NCBI GenBank assembly: GCA_042088665.1 | Contig: JBELMB010000004.1 | Span: 12,436 to 76,435 of the forward strand | Source of the DNA: JBELMB01 sp042088665 | Lineage (GTDB): Bacteria > Pseudomonadota > Alphaproteobacteria > Rhodobacterales > Rhodobacteraceae | Direction of reading: 5' to 3' | DNA: 64,000 nucleotides | Shown here: positions 45,753-54,572 of the stretch, piece by piece | How positions within the stretch are numbered: position 1 is the first letter of the stretch | How the letters are laid out: each line of letters begins with the position of its first letter | The notes under the pieces: model-generated | Told to the model about the DNA's origin: nothing | Databases searched by the model: none | The model's input: the letters and a program-made list of their open reading frames with translations, nothing else | Position numbers and translations under genes: made by a program

Positions 45753-46237
45753 GATGGGTCTGGGCCTTTCTGACGCTGGTCATGCTTGCACCCCCCGCAC
45801 TGGCGCTGAGTTGCCTGCCCACGGACGTGGTGCGCACGTTCAAGGCGCTTGACGCCGATGAGTCCCGCTGGGGCGCCGTGGTGGGGCGGTTGGATTTCGA
45901 CGAAAGACGCTTGCCGCAAGTGGACTGGGACCGGCAGGACGAGGTTCCACAGGAAAAACGATTGCGCGCGCAATTGATCGGGCATTCATTGGGGCCGCAG
46001 GGCTGGAAGAAGCCGTTTCAGAACAATGTGTCGCTGTATGTCCTGTGCTCTGGCCCGTGGTGCGCGTCGCCGTCCAGCGGCCAGACCTACCTCGTGTTCC
46101 TGAAGCGCGAGGGACGGCGGCACATGGCCTTTGCAGAGCCCTGCGGCGAAAAGCTGGTGCCGCGGCCGCCTGCGGTGGATCTTCAGCGCCTGCACAGCTG
46201 TTTCGTCGGTGGTCCTTGCGAAGAACGGGAGTTCTGA
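45749..46237 (+). CDS. Exported hypothetical protein
   Basis: 162 residues with a signal peptide (MRWVWAFLTLVMLAPPALALS) and Cys residues at 22 and again in the second half (VLCSGPWCASP, PCGEKL, SCFVGGPCEE). This suggests a disulfide-bonded periplasmic protein. I recognise no family. It is translationally coupled to rppH, which is curious because that enzyme is cytoplasmic. Confidence 0.75.
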   Translation: MRWVWAFLTLVMLAPPALALSCLPTDVVRTFKALDADESRWGAVVGRLDFDERRLPQVDWDRQDEVPQEKRLRAQLIGHSLGPQGWKKPFQNNVSLYVLCSGPWCASPSSGQTYLVFLKREGRRHMAFAEPCGEKLVPRPPAVDLQRLHSCFVGGPCEEREF

Positions 46238-46554
46238 AGCGGCAGCGCGGCGTCCGTTGTTTGGCGCGCGCGCCATGCGGATGCCTCTTGGCGCAGCCAT
46301 GTGTGGTCCGTCGGGCCGGACGAGGGAAATCACATTCCTTGTGCGTCGCTCATTTGCACCGGCAAAGGGGGGCGCGGATCGGCAGAATGGTATCTGAGAC
46401 CTGAGACCCGGTCGATTGCATCACACCGGCATTTCGGCGCTGGCGCTGTTCGAGAGAGCAGGCCAGCCGACGTCCCAAGCCCGGCCAAACGACCAGCAGC
46501 GCATCATGGCCCGTGGGTGGTCACTCGGACCACATCACGGATGCCTCTGTCCTG
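46238..46554. other. Convergent intergenic region
   Basis: 317 bp between the exported hypothetical gene and the lytic transglycosylase gene. No gene, terminator or repeat that I can support. Confidence 0.4.
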
Positions 46555-47934
46555 TCACCGCAAACGTTTCAGCAGGTCCAGAGAGGCATAGCCATCCGGC
46601 ACCAGCCCCTTGCTGCGTTGAAAACCCCGCACGGCGTCGATCGTCCTCGGGCCGATCTTTGCATCGATCCCCCGGGTGTCAAATCCCGCCGCCGTCAGGC
46701 GCCGCTGCAATTCGATGCGTTCGTCATATGTCAGCGCGCGGTCTTCCCGGGGCCAATCGCTCAGGATCGGGGGGTGGCCCTTGATGCGATCCGCCAGATG
46801 GCCGACGCCGATCACATAGGCATCGGCGGTGTTGTAACGCTCGATCACCTCGAAGTTGCGGAACACAAGGAAGGCCGCACCGCGATGACCTGCCGGCACC
46901 AGCACCGAGGCGACCCCGTGGTCCGGGACCACTTTGCCCGTCATGTCCAGCACACCCTTGCGTGCCCATGCGGAAGGAAGCCGCTCAATCTCGCGGTTGG
47001 CCTGCGCGTAGTCAAAACCCTTGGGCAATTGCACCTCGACGCCCCAGGGCACACCGGTGCGCCAGCCATTCTGCGCCAGATAATGCGCCGTTGAGGCCAG
47101 CGCGTCAGAGGGGTCATCGCCCCAGATGTCGCGCCGCCCGTCGCCGGTGTAATCCACCGCAAGCGACTGAAACGAGGTCGGCATGAATTGGGTGTGGCCC
47201 ATGGCCCCGGCCCATGAACCGACCATCCGGTCCGGCGTGGTGTGCCCCTGCTGCAGGATCTTGAGCGCGGCGATCAGCTGCGCCTCAAAGAATCGCTGTC
47301 GCCGCCCGTCATAGGCAAGGCTGGCCATGGAACGGATCACCGGGTTCTTGCCCTTGAACGTGCCATAGGCCGATTCCAGACCCCAGACCGCGACGACGAT
47401 CTCTTTCTCCACGCCATATTTGGCTTCGATCCGCTCCAGCAGGGCGCGGTGCTCGCGCAATGCGGCCTGGCCGTTTTTCACACGCGTGGCAGAGGCCGCG
47501 CTGTCGAGATAGTCCCAAAGCGTCTTGGTGAATTCCGATTGGTTGCGGTCCCGTTCCACCACCTTTGGATCAAAGCGCACCCCGGCAAAAGCGGCGTCAA
47601 AATTCGCCGGTTGGATCCCGCGCTGCAGCGCCCGCGGCCGAAAGCCCTGAAGCCAGTCCTGAAAACCAGCCTGTGTGCCGCTGACACCAACGGGTGCCTT
47701 GGCCGGTGCCCGCGCGATTCCGGCGGGGCGCAGATTGGGCCGGGTGGATTTGCTGGGCGCGGTGACATTGGCGATGATCGGCAGGGCGCGGCTGACCACC
47801 TCTTCCTGCACGGTAAAGACCTGCGCCGCGTCGCCGCGCGCAAGAGGCCGCAGGGAGACGTCCGGAGGCTGCGCCCCAAGGGGCGTCCAGAAGGCCAGAA
47901 AGGCGGCCGTCCCAATGCCAGGTATTCGCCACAT
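46555..47934 (-). CDS. Lytic murein transglycosylase (MltB family) with peptidoglycan-binding domain
   Basis: 459 residues. N-terminal signal (FLAFWTPLGAQ), Ala/Pro-rich spacer, then an SLT_2 catalytic domain (about 88-385) with catalytic Glu187 in VWGLESAYG, SMASLAYDGRRQRFFEAQL, GSWAGAMGHTQFMPTSF and DIW.DPSDALASTAHYL. A C-terminal peptidoglycan-binding domain follows (about 400-458: ELQRRLTAAGFDTRGIDAKIG..T.DAVRGFQ). It cleaves glycan strands to 1,6-anhydro ends in the periplasm. Confidence 0.95.
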   Translation of the reverse strand: MWRIPGIGTAAFLAFWTPLGAQPPDVSLRPLARGDAAQVFTVQEEVVSRALPIIANVTAPSKSTRPNLRPAGIARAPAKAPVGVSGTQAGFQDWLQGFRPRALQRGIQPANFDAAFAGVRFDPKVVERDRNQSEFTKTLWDYLDSAASATRVKNGQAALREHRALLERIEAKYGVEKEIVVAVWGLESAYGTFKGKNPVIRSMASLAYDGRRQRFFEAQLIAALKILQQGHTTPDRMVGSWAGAMGHTQFMPTSFQSLAVDYTGDGRRDIWGDDPSDALASTAHYLAQNGWRTGVPWGVEVQLPKGFDYAQANREIERLPSAWARKGVLDMTGKVVPDHGVASVLVPAGHRGAAFLVFRNFEVIERYNTADAYVIGVGHLADRIKGHPPILSDWPREDRALTYDERIELQRRLTAAGFDTRGIDAKIGPRTIDAVRGFQRSKGLVPDGYASLDLLKRLR

Positions 47935-48007
47935 GATTGTTTTCCTACCGCTCGAATGTTTTTTTTAGGTTATCGTCTGGGCGCGCAATTGCGAAGGCCA
48001 ATGATGA

Positions 48008-48700
48008 TCACGCGCGGAAACTTGCATCCCGGGCTTCGGTATAGGCGCGCAGCAGCGGCACGCGACCGGGTCGAAAGGACCGCCCCGTGCGGGTCAGCGC
48101 ATCCATTCTGTCCAGTCGGAAGGCGCGAAAATCCTTGCGCAAAAGGCACCATGCCAACAGGCAATGGGAGTTGTCAAAGAGCGTGATGGACAGCGGTTTG
48201 ACTTCGCGCTCCGTCGCGCTGCCCTCTTTGTCCGTATAGGCGAAACGCACCTGTTCCTCGTCCCAGCAGGCCTTGCGCAGGGCCCGCGCGTCGATGGTCG
48301 GCGCAGGCGGGGGGGCAAAGCGATGCGCTGTCAGAACCGCGTGGCGCATGCGGTGGGCCTGCCGCTCGGGCAGCCGCGCCCTGAGCTTGGCCAAGGCCGT
48401 GCTCGCGGCCTCGGAGAGGGCGGGATCCCCGACGGCGGCCACTTCGCGCAGACCGAGGATCAGCGCCTCAAGCTCTTCGTCATCGAACCCCAACGGCGGC
48501 AGGTGCGCGTCTTCGATCAGGCGGTAGCCATAGCCTGCCGCCCCGTCGATCACCGCGCCCAGACCGCGCAAGGTGTCGATGTCGCGATATAGCGTGCGCT
48601 CTGACACGCCGGTTTCCTGCGCCAGTTGCGCGGCGGTGACCGGGGGCGGCAGGCGGCGCAACGTGGTCATCAGCTGAAAGAGGCGATGGGTGCGGGACAT
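48008..48700 (-). CDS. YafY-type HTH/WYL transcriptional regulator
   Basis: 230 residues. HTH_11 at 1-60 (MSRTHRLFQLMTTLRR...TAAQLAQETGVSERTLYRDIDTLRGLGAVIDG) and a WYL-type domain at about 145-205 (VRFAYTDKEGSATEREVKPLSITLFDNSHCLLAWCLLRKDFRAFRLDRM). WYL proteins respond to ligands or nucleic acid. It is divergent from the GST gene with 147 bp between starts, so it may control it. Confidence 0.93.
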   Translation of the reverse strand: MSRTHRLFQLMTTLRRLPPPVTAAQLAQETGVSERTLYRDIDTLRGLGAVIDGAAGYGYRLIEDAHLPPLGFDDEELEALILGLREVAAVGDPALSEAASTALAKLRARLPERQAHRMRHAVLTAHRFAPPPAPTIDARALRKACWDEEQVRFAYTDKEGSATEREVKPLSITLFDNSHCLLAWCLLRKDFRAFRLDRMDALTRTGRSFRPGRVPLLRAYTEARDASFRA

Positions 48701-48847
48701 GACGCCAATATGACTACAGCACGTGCCAGAAACTGTCAGGAGGCCAGGCTACTCAGGCAACAGTTTTCACGATCCCTGCGTGCAGGGACCGGCGCAGAAG
48801 GTCCCGTCACTGCCACCGCGCCGGGTCACAGATGTACGGAGCCGACC

Positions 48848-49561
48848 ATGCTCATCCTTCTGAGTTTTCCCTCGGGTTTTCATGAACCCAGTCTCAGCCC
48901 CTTTTGCACAAAGGCGATGCTGCTCTTGCAGATGGCCGGTGTGGACTGGCGCCCGCAATGGACGTCCAATCCGGGGAAGGCACCGCTTGGCAAACTGCCT
49001 GCCTTGCGTCGCGAAGATGGCGTGTTGCCGGACAGCAACCTGATCCTCGACTGGTTGGACCGGCAAGGCGCGCCGATGTTTCCCGATGATGCAGACAGGG
49101 GCGATGCGCATCTGATCATGCGGTTGGCAGAGACCAGCCTCTACCACGGCATCGTCTATGACCGCTGGGCCCGGGCGGAGGGGTGGGGCCGGGCAAAACC
49201 GGTCTTCTTCGCCCCTGTCCCCGCGGCCCTGCGGTCTCTGGTGGCGGGGTTGGCGCGGCGCAAGGTGTTGGGACAGCTCAAGGCACAAGGCATCGCGGCG
49301 TTTTCCGATCCGGATCGGCTGACATATCTGCGTGCAGACCTCGACGCGCTGTCCGCCCATCTTGGCGCGCACCCTTGGATGCTGGGCAACCGTCCCAGCG
49401 CCGCGGATGCCAGCATCTTGCCGATGTTGAGCACGCTTGATCACTTGCCTGACGACACCGCATTGCGAGGCGCATTGCGGCGCGATGCCCGGCTGATGGA
49501 CTATGTCGCGCGCGGCCGGGCGCAACTCTATGCGCCGCTGATGGCCCATATCGGGGCATAG
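48848..49561 (+). CDS. Glutathione S-transferase family protein
   Basis: 237 residues from ATG 48848. Thioredoxin-like N-domain with SPFCTKAMLLLQMAGVDW (17-34), KLPALRREDG and the LPDSNLILDWLD glutathione-binding motif (Asp/Ser). Helical C-domain with AHPWMLGNRPSAADASILPML. Cys at the position of many beta/omega class enzymes. Substrate unknown. It is divergent from the WYL regulator. Confidence 0.9.
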   Translation: MLILLSFPSGFHEPSLSPFCTKAMLLLQMAGVDWRPQWTSNPGKAPLGKLPALRREDGVLPDSNLILDWLDRQGAPMFPDDADRGDAHLIMRLAETSLYHGIVYDRWARAEGWGRAKPVFFAPVPAALRSLVAGLARRKVLGQLKAQGIAAFSDPDRLTYLRADLDALSAHLGAHPWMLGNRPSAADASILPMLSTLDHLPDDTALRGALRRDARLMDYVARGRAQLYAPLMAHIGA

Positions 49562-49690
49562 GCCGATGCCGGGCAGGGGCGCGTTGATCGCAGGCACAGA
49601 TGCGATTGGCGAGACCCCGTGACAGGACAGGCCGACAAAGATCACGACCGCGCCGGGTATCAGCCGCGCATCTGGTCAGTCACGGGTGTC

Positions 49691-51982
49691 TCAGGAGCGC
49701 GTGCGCCGGGTGCGGGCGACCTTGCGCTTGGTCTTGGCGGCCCTTGTCTTGGCCTTGACCTGCTTGCGTCTTGGCGAGGGGCCGCCGCGCTTGCCCGGAC
49801 CGCGGCGTGAAAACCCGCCGCCGACGGCGCTTTCGTAAGCCGTGTCATCCAGTTCCAGCAGCTCAAAGGCGATGCCGCCGGTGACTGGCGCCGCCTCGAC
49901 CAGCTTGACCTTGGCGCGCATGGCAAGCCCGATCACCCGCCCCGTGTCAGAGCCCATCAGCGTGTTGCTCTCACGGTCAAAGTGGAAATACTCCGCGCCC
50001 AGCGTCCCGATCGGCACCAATCCGTCGGCCCCGGTTTCGTCCAGCTTCACAAAGATCCCGAACTTAGCGATGCCGGACACGCGCCCGGTGAATTCCGCGC
50101 CCAGCCGGTCGCTCAGATAGGCGGCGAGGTAGCGGTCCGTGGTGTCCCGCTCAGCCATCATCGAGCGTCGCTCGGTGTCAGAGATGTGCTGCGCGGTGCT
50201 TTCGAGGCTGTCCAGATCCCGCGGTGTCAGCCCGTCATCGCCCCAGCCATGCGCGGTTATCAGCGCCCGGTGCACGATCAGGTCGGAATAGCGCCGGATG
50301 GGCGAAGTGAAATGCGCGTAATTCTGCAACGAGAGCCCGAAATGCCCAAAGTTCTTGGGGCTGTAGTAGGCCTGTGTCATTGACCTCAATGTCGCAAGGT
50401 TGATCAGATCGGCCTCTTCGCGCCCTGCCGCCTGATGCAAAAGCTGGTTCAGGTGGCGGGTCTTCAGCACTTGTCCCTTGGCCAGCACGAGCCCCGCGGA
50501 TTGCGCGGTGTCCCGCAGGCTTTCGAGCTTGTCGGGCGAGGGCTCCTCGTGCACGCGAAAGACCAGCGGTGTGCGCTTTGCGGTCAGCGTCTCGGCAGCG
50601 GCGACATTGGCCAGCACCATGCATTCCTCGATCAGCCGGTGCGCGTCCAGCCGTTCGGTGAAGGCCACAGACGTCACTTTGCCGTCGTCGCTGAGCATCA
50701 CCTTGCGTTCCGGCAGATCCAGATCCAGCGGCTGGCGTCGTTCGCGGGCTTTGCACAGCGCGGCATAGGCGGCGTAAAGCGGCCGCAGCACGGAGTCGAG
50801 CAGGGGCTCTGTTTCCGCATCAGGGGTGCCGTTGATGGCCTCCTGCACCTGACCATAAGTCAGCGAGGCGGGCGAGCGCATCAGGCCGCGCACAAAGTGA
50901 TGCGACCGTTTGCTGCCTTCGGCGTCCAGCACCATGCGCACGGCGATGCAGGCCCGTGGCACGCCGGCGTGCAGAGAACACAGATCCCCCGACAGCCGGT
51001 CCGGCAGCATCGGCACCACGCGATCCGGGAAATACGAAGAATTGCCGCGCCGCCGCGCCTCCTGATCCAGATCGGACCCCGGACGCACGTAGTGGGCCAC
51101 GTCGGCAATGGCGACCCACAGGATGTGCCCCCCGGCGTTCTGCGGATCCGTATCCGCCTCGGCAAAGACGGCATCGTCATGATCGCGGGCGTCTGACGGG
51201 TCGATGGTGATCAGCGGCAGCGCGCGCAGGTCCTCGCGACCGTCCAGCTCTGCGGGTGTCATCTCATCGGCTTCGGCCACCGCTTCGGGTGGAAAATCAT
51301 CGGGGATGCCGTGCTGGTGAATGGCGATCAGAGAGACGGCCCTTGGCGCCGTGGGATCCCCCAGCCGCAGCACGATCCGTGCCCTAGGCAGGCCAACGCG
51401 GGTCTTTGGCCCGGCTTGCTCTGCCTCGACCAACTCACCGTCGCGGGCGCCGCCCGTGGCGTCGGAGGGCACGATCCATTCCTTGTCGGATCCTTTCTCG
51501 ATGGGCAGGATCCGGCCGCCTTCGGCGCTCTTGCGAAACACGCCGACGATCTTGCGCGGGCTGGACCCGATGCGGCGGATCAGCCGCGCCTCGTAGGTGT
51601 GATCCTCGCCCTGCACCCTTTGCAGCCGGGCAAGGATCCGGTCGCCTTCGCCCAGCGCCGTGTCCGCGACGCGCTGCACCATCAGGACCCGGGGCATCGG
51701 TCCTTCGCCCTGCCATTCCAGCGGCAGCGCAAAGAGATCGCCATTGCTGTCGGGGGCCTGCACCTGCAGCACGCTGACCGGGGGCAATTGGTCGGGATCT
51801 CGATAGGTCTTCTTGCGCTTTTCCAGATGGCCTTCGTCTTCGAGCGTGCGCAGGATACGCTTGAGGTCGATGCGCGCCGCCCCCTTGATGCCAAAGGCCT
51901 TGGCGATGTCACGCTTCGCGGTCAGGGTGGGGTTGGATGAGATCCACTCGAGGATCTGCTCTTTGGTGGGCATCTGGCTCAT
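49691..51982 (-). CDS. rnr: Ribonuclease R
   Basis: 763 residues. N-terminal winged helix (KEQILEWISSNPTLTAKRDIAKAFGIKGAARIDLKRIL), cold-shock-like domains, the RNB catalytic core with LITIDPSDARDHDDAVFAE carrying the metal-binding Asp residues, SPIRRYSDLIVHR, then an S1 domain (GAEFTGRVSGIAKFGIFVKLDETGADGLVPI). It ends in a very basic tail rich in Lys/Arg. A processive 3'-5' exoribonuclease for structured RNA. Confidence 0.97.
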   Translation of the reverse strand: MSQMPTKEQILEWISSNPTLTAKRDIAKAFGIKGAARIDLKRILRTLEDEGHLEKRKKTYRDPDQLPPVSVLQVQAPDSNGDLFALPLEWQGEGPMPRVLMVQRVADTALGEGDRILARLQRVQGEDHTYEARLIRRIGSSPRKIVGVFRKSAEGGRILPIEKGSDKEWIVPSDATGGARDGELVEAEQAGPKTRVGLPRARIVLRLGDPTAPRAVSLIAIHQHGIPDDFPPEAVAEADEMTPAELDGREDLRALPLITIDPSDARDHDDAVFAEADTDPQNAGGHILWVAIADVAHYVRPGSDLDQEARRRGNSSYFPDRVVPMLPDRLSGDLCSLHAGVPRACIAVRMVLDAEGSKRSHHFVRGLMRSPASLTYGQVQEAINGTPDAETEPLLDSVLRPLYAAYAALCKARERRQPLDLDLPERKVMLSDDGKVTSVAFTERLDAHRLIEECMVLANVAAAETLTAKRTPLVFRVHEEPSPDKLESLRDTAQSAGLVLAKGQVLKTRHLNQLLHQAAGREEADLINLATLRSMTQAYYSPKNFGHFGLSLQNYAHFTSPIRRYSDLIVHRALITAHGWGDDGLTPRDLDSLESTAQHISDTERRSMMAERDTTDRYLAAYLSDRLGAEFTGRVSGIAKFGIFVKLDETGADGLVPIGTLGAEYFHFDRESNTLMGSDTGRVIGLAMRAKVKLVEAAPVTGGIAFELLELDDTAYESAVGGGFSRRGPGKRGGPSPRRKQVKAKTRAAKTKRKVARTRRTRS

Positions 51983-52056
51983 GCCGCCTGCGTAGCACGC
52001 CCGACCGCCGGGGTCATGCCGAAAGCTGCAGCGCAGCGAGCGGTGGGTGCGCAGCC

Positions 52057-52650
52057 TCAGGCCCGGTCGAGGTCCTGCGCCGTGTCCACGTCCCGCAGCC
52101 GGTCGACCAGCGCGATGCGTGCCCCGGGAAGGGAGGCGATGGTGTCGGCAAGCGCATGTTCCGTGGACCAGCGCACCCCGTCAAACAGCCCATGCGGCAC
52201 GCGCGCGCTGTTGTGCAGGCCGATCAGCCAGTAGCCACCATCCTCAGCCGGGCCAAAGACCGCGTCATGGGATCCCAGCGCCCTGAACGCACGCCCCAGC
52301 GCTGCGCGGGAAAGGCCGGGAATATCGGCGCCGATCACACAGACGGGCCCGGGCGGGGCTGTGCCCAACTGGTGGCGCATCCGCGTGCCAAGATCGCCCG
52401 TTCCCTGCGGTCGGCGAGGCAATTGATGTGGCAGGCTGGCAGGCCATTGGCGGCTGTCAAAGGCGCAGGCGTCTGGCGAGACCGCCAGCACAACTCGCCA
52501 ACGCGGGTCCACTATGCGACGCAGGAGGCGCGCGCTCTGGTGTCGAAACCACCACGCCGCCGAGGTCATGCCGATGTCGCGACCCAGCCGGGTCTTGACC
52601 CGTCCGGCGCGTGGCTCTTTGACCATCACCACGACCGTGCGGGTCACCAC
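52057..52650 (-). CDS. DUF2064 / TIGR04282 glycosyltransferase-like protein
   Basis: 197 residues. VVVMVKEPRAGRVKTRLGRDIG at the N-terminus (sugar-nucleotide type loop), GDLGTRMRHQL, VCVIGADIPGLSRAALGRAF and AVFGPAEDGGYWLIGL are hallmarks of DUF2064, a GT-A like family named after arsenosugar biosynthesis. The substrate here is unknown. Tandem GTG codons at 52650 and 52647; the second overlaps the upstream stop (GTGA), so it is coupled to the GNAT gene. Confidence 0.9.
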   Translation of the reverse strand: MVTRTVVVMVKEPRAGRVKTRLGRDIGMTSAAWWFRHQSARLLRRIVDPRWRVVLAVSPDACAFDSRQWPASLPHQLPRRPQGTGDLGTRMRHQLGTAPPGPVCVIGADIPGLSRAALGRAFRALGSHDAVFGPAEDGGYWLIGLHNSARVPHGLFDGVRWSTEHALADTIASLPGARIALVDRLRDVDTAQDLDRA

Positions 52651-53081
52651 TTCATCACCATGTCCCGCTGCGGGACCCCGGCGTGTTTGCCCTCATCGCT
52701 GCGGGGGGCAAACCCCGGCATTTGGCAAACAGGGATGAGATGGCGCCGGGCGCTCAGCAAGGCGCGGAGGACATCTGGGGGCTCCGGACGCCTGTGGCGC
52801 GCAGAGCGCACCGGTGCCGTTCCAATCCCGCGTCCAAGGAGGCTTGGCAGAACGCAGATGCGGCTGATCCTGACCGTCTTTGCGAGTTCGCGGATGGCAT
52901 CACAGAGCAACAGCCGCGTCGAGGCCAGCGAATTCGGATCCCTTTCAAGCGGTTGGATGGCCCGTCCATCCAGAGCATCCCGTTCGTCGGCCGCCGAGAC
53001 GCCCCGCTCTCCCATGGGGGCAACGCGCCGCATGGCGTGACAGGCGTCAGGATCGTCGGTCCGTTCAACGTGCATTGTCAC
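52644..53081 (-). CDS. Diverged GNAT family N-acetyltransferase
   Basis: 145 residues filling the gap between dapE and the DUF2064 gene, with GTGA overlaps at both ends. GNAT landmarks are visible: V...DD.DACHAMRRV...GERGVSAADERDALD, STRLLLCD, RICVLPSLLGRGIG (74-87) and GVPQRDMVM at the end. Compared with the usual pattern, the pantetheine-loop Arg/Gln at the start of RGxGIG is Leu81. The normally FYERLGF segment reads VCQMPGF. So it may have weak or lost activity. GTG 53081 or ATG 53075 could be the start. Confidence 0.6.
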   Translation of the reverse strand: MTMHVERTDDPDACHAMRRVAPMGERGVSAADERDALDGRAIQPLERDPNSLASTRLLLCDAIRELAKTVRISRICVLPSLLGRGIGTAPVRSARHRRPEPPDVLRALLSARRHLIPVCQMPGFAPRSDEGKHAGVPQRDMVMKW

Positions 53082-54217
53082 GCAAAATAATCCGTCAGGA
53101 TGCGGGCATAGATCGCTTTCAGTTGATGGATCTGCGCCACGTCCACCCGTTCGTCCACTGCGTGCATGGTCTTGCCGACAAGGCCGAATTCTACCACCGG
53201 GCAGTGGTTCTTGACAAAGCGTGCATCCGAGGTGCCGCCAGTGGTCGACAGCTCCGGCTGGATGCCGGTTTCGGCCTCGACCGAGGCGGCGATCAGGTCG
53301 GACAGCGGACCGGGTGGCGTCACAAAGCTTTCGCCGGAAATCTTGATCCTGACCTCTGTCCGGGTGCCGAAATCCGCATCAATTTCAGCGGCCTGTGCCC
53401 GCAGCCAGTCGGACAGCGATGCGCCGGAATGCGTGTCGTTGAAGCGGATGTTCACACAGGCCGTGGTCTGTGCGGGGATCACATTGGTGGCCGGATTGCC
53501 CGTGTCGATGGTCACCACCGCCAGCGTCGACGGGTCGAAATGATCGGTGCCCCGGTCCAGTTCATGGCTCGACAGCCTGTCCATCAGGCGCGCCATGGCG
53601 GGCAGCGGGTTCAGGGCGCGGTGCGGATAGGCGGAATGACCTTGCCGCCCGTGGGTCTCGAACCATGCGGTCAAAGAGCCCCGGCGCCCGATCTTCATCA
53701 TCTGGCCCATGTGGTCGGGGCTGGTGGGCTCCCCGACAAGGCAGACGGACATGGCCTCGCCTTCGGTGTCCATCCAGTCCAGCAGGGCCGTGGTGCCGTG
53801 TAGGGCATCGGCCTCTTCGTCGCCGGTGATGGCGAGGATCACTGCGCCCTCGGGCGGGGTCTGTTGCACGAAATCAATCGCCGCCGCGGCAAAGGCCGCA
53901 ACGCCCGATTTCATGTCGGTCGCGCCGCGCCCGTAGAGAAAGCCGTCCTTGATCTCTGCGCCGAAAGGGTCGAACTGCCAGTCCTCGCGCCGTCCGATGG
54001 GCACCACATCGGTATGACCGTTAAAGCCAAAGCTGCGCGCGTGGCCCTTTTCGCCCCAGCGGGCAAAGAGGTTGCAGATGCCGCCGCGATCCACGCGCGT
54101 GCAGGCAAATCCCGCTTCTTCGAGCAGGCCTTGCAAGAGCACCAGCGCGCCGCCTTCTTCTGGCGTCACGGAGGGGCAGCGCACCAGTTGCGCGGTCAGG
54201 TCAGCGGGGTCGGTCAT
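53078..54217 (-). CDS. dapE: Succinyl-diaminopimelate desuccinylase
   Basis: 379 residues of the M20 family. Metal ligands and catalytic residues: His68 and Asp70 (GHTDVVP), Asp101 (GRGATDMKSG), Glu134-Glu135 (GDEEADA), and a C-terminal His in GKTMHAVDE. It hydrolyses N-succinyl-LL-diaminopimelate in lysine/peptidoglycan precursor synthesis. It is the first gene of a three-gene overlapping unit and lies about 3 kb from dapD, separated by a Hint gene pair on the other strand. Confidence 0.97.
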   Translation of the reverse strand: MTDPADLTAQLVRCPSVTPEEGGALVLLQGLLEEAGFACTRVDRGGICNLFARWGEKGHARSFGFNGHTDVVPIGRREDWQFDPFGAEIKDGFLYGRGATDMKSGVAAFAAAAIDFVQQTPPEGAVILAITGDEEADALHGTTALLDWMDTEGEAMSVCLVGEPTSPDHMGQMMKIGRRGSLTAWFETHGRQGHSAYPHRALNPLPAMARLMDRLSSHELDRGTDHFDPSTLAVVTIDTGNPATNVIPAQTTACVNIRFNDTHSGASLSDWLRAQAAEIDADFGTRTEVRIKISGESFVTPPGPLSDLIAASVEAETGIQPELSTTGGTSDARFVKNHCPVVEFGLVGKTMHAVDERVDVAQIHQLKAIYARILTDYFA

Positions 54218-54572
54218 GCGTGCGTTCCTTGGGGTATCGGGGGAGTATCGGGGAGTGTCGGGCGGTTTGACGGCTCATGGTCGGGATCCTTGCGGTCTGC
54301 AACAGCAGGCCGCGTTGCAGCTCTGGCTAGCGGTTGTGCACCGGCAGCGCAAATGTGGCGGAATTGCATCATTTTCGCCGCGGCAACCGGGACTGACACA
54401 GAAGGAAAGGTTAACGCTCGCCCGGAGGATGTGCTAAGACTTGGCAAAAGAAACAATAATCGCTTTGGCAGGCGCGCAGTCCCAATTGGTTGGCACCCGT
54501 ATGAAGAGTATCCGGCGTAGATCGGTCTTCTTCCTGTGGCGCCCCTGGTAAAGCATAAAACATGAGGCAGGC
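54218..54572. other. Divergent intergenic region between dapE and the Hint gene pair
   Basis: 355 bp, expected to carry both promoters. Short direct repeats of GTATCGGGGGA-like sequence occur near 54234-54262. The part near 54430-54500 is AT-richer than its flanks. No gene seen. Confidence 0.4.

Noticed and set aside
51937..53040. A 367-codon plus-strand frame spanning the DUF2064 and GNAT genes
   Set aside because: Ser/Arg-rich antisense pattern typical of shadows; the minus-strand genes have family motifs and stop/start overlaps.
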